From Gammaproteobacteria bacterium (GTDB lineage: Bacteria; Pseudomonadota; Gammaproteobacteria; Pseudomonadales; Azotimanducaceae): DNA of 15,987 bases. Shown here piece after piece: positions 8,205 through 14,662 of this stretch; the first letter of the stretch is position 1; each line of letters opens with the position of its first letter. The DNA lies in contig JAPUJX010000436.1 of the NCBI GenBank assembly GCA_027295975.1, positions 1 to 15,987 on the forward strand, in the 5' to 3' direction. A model generated the notes under the pieces. That model made no database searches. It was not told the origin of the DNA and was given only the letters and a program-made list of their open reading frames with translations. The position numbers and the translations under genes were made by a program.

Positions 8205-8786
8205 TTGAGCGGGGCGCGCCAGGCGTTTCGCTCACTTTTTGAAGTGCCTTTTCGAGAAACAGAACCTAAAGAACGTCAGTGGTCTCTGTGGATGTCGCAA
8301 GCGCAACGCGGTGACGAAGATTCGTACGCCCGTTTGTTGACCGAGTTGGCCGAAATGATCAAAGCGTATCTTCTCAATCGCTTCGGCCGTCTCGAAATGC
8401 TGGACGACTGCGTTCAGGAATCTCTGATCGCAATACATCAGGCCCGGCACACGTACGATCCGGGCCGGTCAATACGACCCTGGCTGTTTGCGATCGTGCG
8501 GCACAAAATGATCGACATGTTGCGCCGACAGCGTTCCGAACAGCTTCTTGCGGGTTACCGCCAGGAGTCTCCTTCCGAACCAGACCCGCTGCTTGAATCG
8601 AACATCGGAGTTCTCCTCGGCGCGCTCTCTTCGGACCACCGCGAGGCTGTCCTGCTCACTAAATACTGGGGGTTCAGCGTTCGCGAATCTGCCGATCGGC
8701 TGGGGGTTTCGGAAGGCGTGGTGAAGGTCCGCGTGCATCGCGGCATTCGCAAAATAAGAACGCTGTTGGAGTCGGAATCGTTGTGA
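8205..8786 (+). CDS. ECF-family RNA polymerase sigma factor, NrsF-linked
   Basis: An alternative sigma factor of up to 193 residues. Region 2 includes AQRGDEDSYARLL, LDDCVQESLIAIHQ and the -10-recognition segment RPWLFAIVRHKMIDMLRR. Region 4 contains DHREAVLLTKYWGFSVRE and the helix-turn-helix RLGVSEGVVKVRVHRGIRK. The gene overlaps the NrsF-type anti-sigma gene by four bases (GTGA), the standard layout of the SigF-NrsF pair of Caulobacter. The start is uncertain: TTG 8205 gives the longest frame, GTG 8244 and ATG 8292 are alternatives. The W-containing segment before residue 30 looks conserved, which favours an upstream start. Inferred role: transcribing its own operon from the element at 7431-7460. 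Confidence 0.9.
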   Translation: MSGARQAFRSLFEVPFRETEPKERQWSLWMSQAQRGDEDSYARLLTELAEMIKAYLLNRFGRLEMLDDCVQESLIAIHQARHTYDPGRSIRPWLFAIVRHKMIDMLRRQRSEQLLAGYRQESPSEPDPLLESNIGVLLGALSSDHREAVLLTKYWGFSVRESADRLGVSEGVVKVRVHRGIRKIRTLLESESL

Positions 8787-9424
8787 ACACCAGAGATCTC
8801 ATCGATAGCCTCAGCAGCGATCTCCAACCCGTACCCGGCTTCTGGCCGTTCTGGAGCGTCCTGGCTCTGTGGCTGGCCGCGAGCGTGTTTTACGTCGGGG
8901 GGATGATTCTGCTGTTTGGGCCGCTGCGACCCGGGGTGGAGGCGCAACTCGTCATGCCGAGCCGGTTCTCGGTCGAAATGTTGTTTGGGGCCGCAGCCCT
9001 GGTGTGTTGGGCGATCGCCGGGCTGGCGGATTCCATACCGGGGCTCTACCCACGCTGGCCAATCCGCCTGGCGTGGATGTTCCTGGGTATCTGGCTACTG
9101 CATTTCATCGTCGGCTTCGTGTCTCCATCTCTCGAGCCGTCCATGGTAGGCAAACGCGATCATTGTTCATCCGAGGCATATATCTACAGCCTGCCCCCAA
9201 CGCTCCTCATGATCTGGCTGCAGCGAAGGCGATTTCCGCTGAATCCACTGCGGGCATCAATCTACGCTGCGATTGCCGCCGCAATAATTCCCGCGGTGGC
9301 CATGCAGGTGGCCTGCATGTACGAACCAACCCACATTCTGGTCAACCACGTTTTTCCGATTCTGGTATTGGCAACCGGCGTGGGGATAGCGGCTTTCCTG
9401 ATAATCCATCTATCTCGCAAGTAA
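8783..9424 (+). CDS. nrsF: NrsF-type membrane anti-sigma factor (DUF1109)
   Basis: An inner-membrane protein of 213 residues with about six predicted helices (roughly 24-46, 66-83, 93-113, 134-147, 157-177 and 188-208). The short cytoplasmic N-terminus (MNTRDLIDSLSSDLQPV) is typical of DUF1109/NrsF proteins, which hold back a co-encoded ECF sigma factor. Two cysteines, Cys128 in GKRDHC and Cys178 in QVACMY, lie 50 residues apart. From memory, this is the spacing of the two conserved cysteines needed for metal sensing in Caulobacter NrsF. Release of the sigma factor by chromium, cadmium, copper or oxidising conditions is therefore plausible. The GTG start overlaps the sigma stop by four bases. 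Confidence 0.9.
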   Translation: MNTRDLIDSLSSDLQPVPGFWPFWSVLALWLAASVFYVGGMILLFGPLRPGVEAQLVMPSRFSVEMLFGAAALVCWAIAGLADSIPGLYPRWPIRLAWMFLGIWLLHFIVGFVSPSLEPSMVGKRDHCSSEAYIYSLPPTLLMIWLQRRRFPLNPLRASIYAAIAAAIIPAVAMQVACMYEPTHILVNHVFPILVLATGVGIAAFLIIHLSRK

Positions 9425-9431
9425 GGCCGAA

Positions 9432-9449
9432 CCGTCGGTTACTCGACGG
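9432..9449. terminator. Possible hairpin terminator between nrsF and cysH
   Basis: CCGTCG and CGACGG form perfect six-base arms around a six-base loop, eight bases after the nrsF stop and in the 86-base gap between two convergent genes. No T-run follows on either strand, so it is not a classical rho-independent terminator. Position supports a stop or RNA-end function. Confidence 0.35.
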
Positions 9450-9510
9450 ACGGCGAGCCAAATCACCATGTCCATCCACCCATCGCGCCTCGAGCCGTGG
9501 GGTTAAGCGC

Positions 9511-10299
9511 CTAAAAAATCGTCTCATGCAAACCACATTCCCGCTTCAGCCCCAAAAAGCGCGTCTGTTCTGTGCTTCCGGCTTCCTGTAACGAGGTCGT
9601 GGTGTGGACATCACCAATTGACACGTAACCCTTTTCCCATAACGGGTGATAGGGGAGACGATGGTCCTCGAGGTATTCGTATACGTTTCGATCGGACCAG
9701 TCAGCGATGGGGGCTACCTTAAATCGACCTGCCAACATCTGCACAAACGGTGTGCGGGCACGGCTGTGCGATTGCACTCGCCGCAGTCCAGTGAACCATG
9801 TCCCCACGTCCAGCTCCTCGAGAGCCCGACCCATCGGCTCGACCTTGTTGTCCCGGTTGTAACGTTCGATACCTTCCAGCCCTTGTTTCCACCGTTTGCC
9901 GTGACGCGCCTCCTGCCAGGACGGACTCATCTCGTTTCGATAAATCTTCAGGTTCAGCGCCAGACGCTCGGTCAATTCATCGATGAAATTGTACGTCTCC
10001 GGAAAGAGATAACCCGTATCGAGCAAAATCACCGGGATGTCGGGTTTCTGCCGGGTCAGCATATGTAGACTGACCGCCGCCTGGGCGCCAAACGACGACG
10101 TCAGCACGGCATTGCCGGGAAGATTGTCCAAAACACAACGAACCCGGTCAGAGGCATCCAATTCGGCCAGTCGCCGGTTCCAGTTAGCGAGATGGGCTTC
10201 ATCCGTGAAGCTGGCCCGGTCGATCTGACATTTCCGGGTCTCAGCTTCATTTTCCTCCCGGGATTCATAGTCCGGTCGCAAGGCGTTTCGATCCAACAT
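9511..10299 (-). CDS. cysH: Phosphoadenylyl-sulfate (PAPS) reductase
   Basis: A cytoplasmic enzyme of assimilatory sulfate reduction that reduces PAPS to sulfite with thioredoxin or glutaredoxin, 262 residues. The nucleotide-binding segment [14 protein letters not shown] (around 67-80) is followed by [22 protein letters not shown] and the C-terminal catalytic motif ECGLH (Cys255) come next. The two Cys-Cys pairs that bind a [4Fe-4S] cluster in APS reductases are absent, so PAPS rather than APS is the expected substrate. ATG 10299 is chosen because GGAGG lies seven bases upstream; an in-frame ATG at 10338 precedes this site and would read through it. It is divergent from the three-module flavoprotein gene. 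No other cys gene is visible here. Confidence 0.93.
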   Translation of the reverse strand: MLDRNALRPDYESREENEAETRKCQIDRASFTDEAHLANWNRRLAELDASDRVRCVLDNLPGNAVLTSSFGAQAAVSLHMLTRQKPDIPVILLDTGYLFPETYNFIDELTERLALNLKIYRNEMSPSWQEARHGKRWKQGLEGIERYNRDNKVEPMGRALEELDVGTWFTGLRRVQSHSRARTPFVQMLAGRFKVAPIADWSDRNVYEYLEDHRLPYHPLWEKGYVSIGDVHTTTSLQEAGSTEQTRFLGLKRECGLHETIF

Positions 10300-10303
10300 C
10301 CTG

Positions 10304-10321
10304 TTACCTCCTTTTACCTCC
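10304..10321 (-). promoter_or_regulatory. Tandem duplicated Shine-Dalgarno sequence of cysH
   Basis: On the minus strand GGAGGTAA occurs twice, ten bases apart (10321-10314 and 10311-10304). The proximal copy has ideal spacing to ATG 10299 and decides the start. The distal copy is too far away for normal initiation at the same codon. It could act as a standby site or alternate in pairing. Confidence 0.6.
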
Positions 10322-10434
10322 GATAGGCAGACAAACATCGTTCCTGTTTGACCAGCTAAGTTGGGGTGTGCCCCTCAGAAGCAAAAGAACAAATAACGAT
10401 ACCGATACAAGTACCCGTTATATGACCCCGACTA

Positions 10435-10453
10435 CCGTTGCGTCCCGCAACGG
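10435..10453. promoter_or_regulatory. Perfect palindrome, candidate operator or hairpin
   Basis: CCGTTGCG, a TCC centre and CGCAACGG form perfect eight-base arms. It lies 36 bases upstream of the -35 element of the flavoprotein promoter and upstream of cysH on the other strand. Symmetry and position suit a dimeric regulator binding site. It could equally be a hairpin in a transcript, but no T-run follows. Confidence 0.4.
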
Positions 10454-10489
10454 CGCTCCGGCAACATCCGAGCATCTTGCCACGCTGAA

Positions 10490-10518
10490 TTGCCCTGCGG
10501 AGTCCCGCGGCGTATAAC
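10490..10518 (+). promoter_or_regulatory. Sigma70-like promoter of the three-module flavoprotein gene
   Basis: TTGCCC (10490-10495) and TATAAC (10513-10518) are separated by exactly 17 bases, a good housekeeping promoter. Transcription would start about 85 bases before GTG 10609. Confidence 0.5.
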
Positions 10519-10608
10519 CAGTCTGACCGACACGATCTGCGAAGGAGGAGAACCGCCGCCCGCATCGGTTCCTGGCCCACGCATTTCGACGCGGATGGAG
10601 AATGACCC

Positions 10609-12720
10609 GTGGCTGCGAACTCACCATTTCATCCCGGTGAACAGGAAATCCAGAATCGTCTCGGCATGCGTGAGCAGATCGAGGAGGTCGGTCAGCGGTT
10701 CATTCGCGACCACCTGCCCGAGCAGCACCGCGAATTTTACGCTGGTCTACCTTTCCTGATAGTAGGTTCCGTAGACGAGCAGGGGCGCCCTTGGGCTTCG
10801 CTGGTGGCCGGGAACCCTGGCTTCATTTCTTCACCTGATCCCTCCACCCTGGTAATTGCCACACAGCCGGTGTTCGGCGACCCGCTGAGGGATTCGCTCA
10901 TCGACGGCACGAGGCTCGGGTTCCTGGGCATCGATTACCAGATGCGCCGGCGCAACCGCCTCACCGGCAGTTTAACCAGAGCTGACGAACACGGTATGGA
11001 GATTCACGTAGATCAGACTTTCGGCAACTGCCCGAAGTTCATCCAGGCACGCGCAGTCAATTTCGGTGATCGTCTCGAGTCAATCGGTGACGCCCGCCCG
11101 ATGCACGAGTTCCAGCAGCTTAACAAACGGGCGCAAGCAATTATTACTGCGGCCGATCATTTCTTTATCGCCACGTACTATTCCGCTGACGACAACGATA
11201 TGGCGCAAGGTACCGACGTCTCACACCGCGGTGGCAAACCGGGTTTCGTACGGGTCGATGACGAGACGACGTTAACCTTTCCCGACTACAGTGGTAATTA
11301 TCACTTCAACACTCTCGGCAATATTCTGCTCAATCCGCTTGCCGGTCTGCTGTTCATCGACTTCGCCAGCGGTGATCTGCTCTGGCTCACGTGTACTGCA
11401 CAGGTGATCTGGGAAGACGACGAACTCTCCGCGTTCGCCGGTGCTGAGCGGATGGTTCGGTTCACAGTGGAACACGCCCGCCTCGTCGAGAACGCTCTGC
11501 CGTTGGATTTTTCGTTCATCGAATATTCGCCCTTTCTGGAACAAACCGGTTCGTGGGAGGCGGTGGCAGAAAGGAAAGTGGCGCGTATCAAAGGCAACAC
11601 CTATCGGGAATACAAAATTGCAAAGGTCGAGCCCGAGAGCGAGAACATCACTTCGTTTTACCTTCAGCCATGTGACGACGAGGGTATCGTCTGCCACCGA
11701 GCCGGGCAGTTTTTACCGATCGAGATTTTGCCTGTCGGTGCAGAGAAGCCAGTGCAGCGCACCTACACGATTTCCAGTGCGCCGAATGGCATGTTCTACC
11801 GGTTGTCCATAAAACGCGAGCCTTCCATATCTGGCGAGCCGCCGGGTATCGTCTCGAATTTCTTTCATGATCACATCACCCAGGGCAAGACGATTCTGGC
11901 GCTCTGCCCCCGAGGTCAGTTCACGCTCGACAGTTCCAGTACACGCAACGCCGTGTTGATCAGCGCGGGTGTCGGTATCACCCCGATGATCAGTATGCTG
12001 GAGCAGCTCGATCGTAATCGAGCAACCTGTGGTTGCTCGCGCAAGTTCTGGTTCATTCACGGCGCGCGCAATTCTGCTGAGCATGCTTTCGGAGATTTCG
12101 TGCGTCGGATGGCTGCACAGTGGCCCAACCTCACAACCCACATCCGTTTCAGTCGACCAGGTGAAGCGGATGTCAAAGACCGAGACTACGACAGCGTGGG
12201 CAGGGTCGACGTAACCCTCCTCAAATCGCTGCTGCCATTCGATGACTATGAATTCTATGTCTGTGGGCCGGGACCCTTCATGGAGACCATCTATCAGGAT
12301 CTGAAGGAACTCAATATCGCCGACAAACGAATCCACTACGAGTATTTCGGTCCGGGAAAGGTCCTCGCTTCACCGCATCCAGGTAAAGTCGCCGCGCTAG
12401 ATCTCAAAAACCACGGTCCAGTTGCAGTTCAATTCGCAAAATCTGGCGTTTCAGCCGTCTGGGACCCGGCAAAGGGCACATTGCTCGACCTGGCCGAGTC
12501 GGAGGGACTGGCGGCTGCCTACAGCTGCCGCTCCGGAGTCTGTCAGACCTGCGCGGTAAAACTGTTGGCCGGCTCGGTGAGCTACCTGGACCCACCCGCG
12601 ACACTACCACCTGAGGGCATGGCGCTGATCTGCACCGCATATCCCGACGTTAGTCACGGCGACACCCCTGGGGGAAAATCGACAGAACAGCAGGCGGAGG
12701 CAATAATTCTGGATATTTGA
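10609..12720 (+). CDS. Three-module flavoprotein: PNPOx-like domain, ferredoxin reductase, [2Fe-2S] ferredoxin
   Basis: A 703-residue cytoplasmic redox protein. Residues about 40-330 form a pyridoxamine-phosphate-oxidase-like FMN-binding region (COG3576 type), with FLIVGSVDEQGRPWASLVAG and later DVSHRGGKPGFVRV and FNTLGNILLNP. Residues about 345-600 form a ferredoxin-NADP reductase module: FAD motif RTYTISSAP (R384) and NAD(P) motif GVGITPM (from G454), then YVCGPGPFM. The C-terminal ferredoxin has Cys640-x4-Cys645-x2-Cys648 and Cys675 for a [2Fe-2S] cluster. The chain suggests electron flow from NAD(P)H through FAD and Fe-S to an FMN or heme-like acceptor. The substrate is unknown. GTG 10609 is the first possible start, since TGA lies two codons before it; GGAG is eight bases upstream. 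Confidence 0.9.
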   Translation: MAANSPFHPGEQEIQNRLGMREQIEEVGQRFIRDHLPEQHREFYAGLPFLIVGSVDEQGRPWASLVAGNPGFISSPDPSTLVIATQPVFGDPLRDSLIDGTRLGFLGIDYQMRRRNRLTGSLTRADEHGMEIHVDQTFGNCPKFIQARAVNFGDRLESIGDARPMHEFQQLNKRAQAIITAADHFFIATYYSADDNDMAQGTDVSHRGGKPGFVRVDDETTLTFPDYSGNYHFNTLGNILLNPLAGLLFIDFASGDLLWLTCTAQVIWEDDELSAFAGAERMVRFTVEHARLVENALPLDFSFIEYSPFLEQTGSWEAVAERKVARIKGNTYREYKIAKVEPESENITSFYLQPCDDEGIVCHRAGQFLPIEILPVGAEKPVQRTYTISSAPNGMFYRLSIKREPSISGEPPGIVSNFFHDHITQGKTILALCPRGQFTLDSSSTRNAVLISAGVGITPMISMLEQLDRNRATCGCSRKFWFIHGARNSAEHAFGDFVRRMAAQWPNLTTHIRFSRPGEADVKDRDYDSVGRVDVTLLKSLLPFDDYEFYVCGPGPFMETIYQDLKELNIADKRIHYEYFGPGKVLASPHPGKVAALDLKNHGPVAVQFAKSGVSAVWDPAKGTLLDLAESEGLAAAYSCRSGVCQTCAVKLLAGSVSYLDPPATLPPEGMALICTAYPDVSHGDTPGGKSTEQQAEAIILDI

Positions 12721-12741
12721 GCGGGGCATTGCGGTTCGAGG

Positions 12742-12770
12742 TGTAAGGTTTGCAGGTCGAAAACGACTCA
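12742..12770 (+). promoter_or_regulatory. ECF-type promoter of the second sigma/anti-sigma operon
   Basis: TGTAAGGTTT (12742-12751), 12 bases, then CGACTCA (12764-12770). The same two blocks with identical spacing recur upstream of doxX (13779-13807). It begins 22 bases after the flavoprotein stop and ends about 80 bases before the sigma start. The likely reading is autoregulation by the ECF factor encoded at 12850-13410. Confidence 0.65.
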
Positions 12771-12790
12771 CGAGCATAGGTGCCGACGAA

Positions 12791-12850
12791 ATGAAGCGAA
12801 GATTGCGAACGCATTTTCAAGGCTGGACTCTGGAACAGGTTGTAAAATAG
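12791..12850 (+). CDS. Possible 19-residue upstream ORF overlapping the sigma start
   Basis: An ATG at 12791 opens a frame for the short basic peptide MKRRLRTHFQGWTLEQVVK. Its TAG stop shares one base with the GTG start of the sigma gene (TAGTG). AGGTG lies eight bases before the ATG. The layout would allow a translating ribosome to reinitiate on the sigma gene, which otherwise has a poor binding site. No homology is recognised and chance is quite possible. Confidence 0.3.
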   Translation: MKRRLRTHFQGWTLEQVVK

Positions 12851-13410
12851 TGAATGCCGTGAACCTCGACCCGAACACCTGGCTCGACCGTTACGGCGAC
12901 ATTCTGTTTCGTTACTCCATGGCGCGGGTACGCGACAAAACAATCGCGGAGGATCTTGTTCAAGATACGTTGCTAGCTGCGATCAGCGCCGTAGACACGT
13001 ATCAAGGCGCCTCGACGGAACAGACGTGGCTTGTCGGTATCCTGCGGCACAAAGTGTTGGATTACTTTCGAAAGTCGGCTCGCGAGAGACCGGTCTGGAA
13101 CGAACTTGCAATGGAATCCGATAGTGATTTCGATGGAGAAGGAAGCTGGGCCAGACCGGTCACAGACTGGGAGACGCCGGAGAAGGCAGCAGAACGGGAC
13201 GAGTTCTGGCACGTTCTGCGCGGTTGCCTGGATACGTTGCCGGACAATCTGCGCACCGTGTTCGCGTTACGCGAACTCGATGGTTTGGAAACCGATCAGC
13301 TGATGGCGACGTTGGATATTTCGACGAAAAACAACCTCTGGGTCATGCTGTCACGGGCGCGCAAGAGGGTACAAAGGTGTCTGCAAACCAAGTGGTTTGA
13401 ACGGAGGTAA
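12850..13410 (+). CDS. ECF-family RNA polymerase sigma factor with zinc-type anti-sigma partner
   Basis: A second alternative sigma factor of 186 residues, of a different class from the one at 8205. Region 2 contains RYSMARVRDKTIAEDLVQDT and TWLVGILRHKVLDYFRK. An acidic linker (SDSDFDGEGSW) follows. Region 4 has LPDNLRTVFALRELDGLETD and a helix-turn-helix ending in LWVMLSRARKRVQRCLQ. GTG 12850 is the longest start; GTG 12859 is an alternative. The last codons contain GGAGG, which serves as ribosome binding site for the anti-sigma gene starting two bases after the stop. Its inferred promoter targets are its own operon, doxX and possibly the gene at 14663. Confidence 0.92.
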   Translation: MNAVNLDPNTWLDRYGDILFRYSMARVRDKTIAEDLVQDTLLAAISAVDTYQGASTEQTWLVGILRHKVLDYFRKSARERPVWNELAMESDSDFDGEGSWARPVTDWETPEKAAERDEFWHVLRGCLDTLPDNLRTVFALRELDGLETDQLMATLDISTKNNLWVMLSRARKRVQRCLQTKWFERR

Positions 13411-13412
13411 CC

Positions 13413-13655
13413 ATGTTGACCTGTAAAGAAATCTCGCAGCTGGCATCCGAATCCCTTGACCGGACCCTCACCCTGCGGGAGCGTTTTACGCTCAAGATAC
13501 ATCTGTTCAGATGTGACATGTGTTCCCGCTACGTGCGCCAGCTGAAGTTCCTGCGGCGCGCCTGTGCCGATGCCGACGTGGAGCAATTGACCGACGCTGC
13601 CGAACTTACCGGTGAAGCGCGGGCGCGTATTCGAAATCGGCTGCGCCGGGCGTGA
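13413..13655 (+). CDS. Small zinc-finger (zf-HC2) anti-sigma factor
   Basis: A soluble 80-residue protein with the zinc anti-sigma pattern His30-x3-Cys34-x2-Cys37 and an additional Cys4 as possible fourth ligand. No membrane segment is present, unlike most zf-HC2 anti-sigma factors. Soluble zinc anti-sigma proteins of the RsrA type release their sigma factor when the cysteines are oxidised or the zinc is lost; the same is inferred here. The C-terminal half is charged and may be helical. Its start is set by GGAGGTAA, which includes the sigma stop codon, so the two proteins are probably made in coupled amounts. Confidence 0.88.
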   Translation: MLTCKEISQLASESLDRTLTLRERFTLKIHLFRCDMCSRYVRQLKFLRRACADADVEQLTDAAELTGEARARIRNRLRRA

Positions 13656-13778
13656 TACCGAACTCATATTAATTCGTAGCTGGCCTGACGATATCCAGGC
13701 ACTCCCTGCGCACTCCCCACATCGTGACACTCGTGATCTTGACCTCCCTTCGTGAGAATTCGCGCTGGCAAACTAATT

Positions 13779-13807
13779 TGTAAGGTTTACCCCACGTTGC
13801 CGACTCA
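13779..13807 (+). promoter_or_regulatory. ECF-type promoter of doxX
   Basis: TGTAAGGTTT (13779-13788), 12 bases, then CGACTCA (13801-13807), identical in both blocks and in spacing to the element before the second sigma gene. About 100 bases separate it from ATG 13907. The leader contains CCGAC and GTCGG arms (near 13841-13870) that may form a loose hairpin. Confidence 0.65.
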
Positions 13808-13906
13808 TTGACAGATTCGACGCAAACTCAAGGCGCGGACCGACATATTCTCGCCGTGCTGCCGTCGGATATGAGCCAAGATTTATTAATTTACAAGGAG
13901 ATCACG

Positions 13907-14341
13907 ATGTCAGAAGTAATATCAGGTACCAATCACAGCCTCGCACCCAGCCAAGGTCTGAGCGAATTTGCCACAACCCACGCTCATTGGGCGCTGCGGA
14001 TCGCTTTAGCGAGCGTGTTCATCTATCACGGTGTCGGCAAGTTGGCGGGTGTCGAGCAGTTCGCCCAAATGATGAACCTGTCGTACACGGTAGCGCTACT
14101 GGTTGCCCTGGCCGAATTCGTCGGTGGCTTCCTGGTGGTTGCCGGTGGATTGACCCGCGATTGGGTGACCCGACTCGGCGCGAGCTTTTTCATCCCGGTG
14201 ATGGTCGGCGCCATCGCAATGGTTCACTGGGGCCAATGGAGCTTCGTCGGTAACGAAGCCTACCCCATGGGCGGTAGCGAGTTTCAAGTGACGCTACTCC
14301 TGACCTCTCTGTATTTTCTGGTCAAGGGTAATCGCGCATAA
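13907..14341 (+). CDS. DoxX-family inner-membrane protein
   Basis: A 144-residue membrane protein with four predicted helices (about 28-45, 60-80, 89-107 and 126-140). LRIALASVFIYHGVGKLAG and ALAEFVGGFLVVAGGLTR are typical DoxX motifs. DoxX proteins are small quinone- or thiol-linked membrane proteins. In proteobacteria they are often found with ECF sigma factors and metal or oxidative stress genes; their biochemical role is not settled. ATG 13907 is chosen because AAGGAG lies seven bases upstream; in-frame starts at 13808 and 13871 lack this and the first lies in the promoter. It follows the second sigma/anti-sigma operon after 251 bases and has its own matching promoter. Confidence 0.88.
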   Translation: MSEVISGTNHSLAPSQGLSEFATTHAHWALRIALASVFIYHGVGKLAGVEQFAQMMNLSYTVALLVALAEFVGGFLVVAGGLTRDWVTRLGASFFIPVMVGAIAMVHWGQWSFVGNEAYPMGGSEFQVTLLLTSLYFLVKGNRA

Positions 14342-14355
14342 CGGCCGACGCGGCA

Positions 14356-14392
14356 GCATCAGCCCGGTAACATAATATTGCCAGGCTGATGC
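14356..14392 (+). terminator. Long hairpin after doxX, terminator-like
   Basis: Arms GCATCAGCC (14356-14364) and GGCTGATGC (14384-14392) pair perfectly. Inside them GGTAA and TTGCC pair with one G-U, giving a stem of about 15 pairs with one mismatch and a seven-base loop. It lies 14 bases after the doxX stop and 20 bases before tRNA-Gln. There is no immediate T-run, though TTTT occurs at 14411-14414. Confidence 0.45.
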
Positions 14393-14412
14393 ATTAGCCG
14401 AGTATCTCGTTT

Positions 14413-14487
14413 TTGGGGGTGGTGCAATTGGCAACACGCCGGACTCTGACTCCGGAGATCCAGGTTCGATTCCTCGCCCCCGAGCCA
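14413..14487 (+). tRNA. tRNA-Gln (anticodon CTG)
   Basis: A full cloverleaf can be drawn, with the CCA end encoded (14485-14487). The anticodon stem is CCGGA/TCCGG with loop CTCTGAC, giving anticodon CTG at 14446-14448 for codon CAG. The D arm pairs GTG with CAC, and the T loop is TTCGATT. U1-A72 and discriminator G73 are as expected for glutamine. Two oddities: the second acceptor pair is U-G rather than G-C, and the T stem (CCAGG/CCTCG) has a C-C mismatch. Confidence 0.85.
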
Positions 14488-14662
14488 TTCTGTTAGACAA
14501 ACTCCCTCAGCCCACCTTTGTCGGCCATTTTTGTTCCCAAACAAAACTAAGTGAACCGAATTCACCTTAATCCAACACAATCTATGGAGTAAGGTCAGCT
14601 TCTGCCGCAGACTTCCTCCGAAACAGGTGCGCGGCATATCGTCAACGAGAAGGGAGCAAAAC
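14488..14662 (+). other. Gap between tRNA-Gln and the flavoprotein gene
   Basis: No gene is seen in these 175 bases. TTTTGTT and AACAAAA (14529-14535, 14540-14546) could form a weak AT-rich hairpin after the tRNA. GTGAA and TTCAC lie around a five-base centre near 14551-14565. The possible ECF promoter at 14588-14615 is listed separately. Confidence 0.4.
14588..14615 (+). promoter_or_regulatory. Weak ECF-type promoter match before the mercuric-reductase-like gene
   Basis: AGTAAGGTCA, 11 bases, then AGACTTC. It keeps the GTAAGGT and GACT cores of the elements before the second sigma gene and doxX, but spacing is one base shorter and flanks differ. It ends 47 bases before ATG 14663, a suitable position. 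Confidence 0.35.

Larger units (their letters stand above)
10322..10608. other. Divergent intergenic region between cysH and the three-module flavoprotein gene
   Basis: This 287-base gap holds no convincing gene. From left to right it contains the following. ATAACG and CGTTAT arms (10393-10398, 10416-10421) flank a tandem CGATACCGATAC. A perfect palindrome lies at 10435-10453. A sigma70-like promoter lies at 10490-10518. A consensus-like Shine-Dalgarno (GAAGGAGGAG, 10541-10550) has no start codon at proper distance. A usable GGAG lies just before GTG 10609. No clear cysH promoter could be assigned. Confidence 0.5.

Noticed and set aside
8869..9591. Plus-strand ORF of 240 codons over nrsF
   Set aside because: Different frame of the nrsF gene; Arg/Gly/Pro-rich translation typical of shadow frames in GC-rich DNA.
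10541..10550. Consensus-like Shine-Dalgarno GAAGGAGGAG in the flavoprotein leader
   Set aside because: No ATG, GTG or TTG at a usable distance, so it is not assigned to any gene.
11713..12336. Minus-strand ORF of 207 codons inside the three-module flavoprotein gene
   Set aside because: Antisense to a clearly coding region with intact motifs; no family recognised.
14413..14487. tRNA gene as integration site of a mobile element
   Set aside because: No integrase and no direct repeat of the tRNA 3' end was found in the window.
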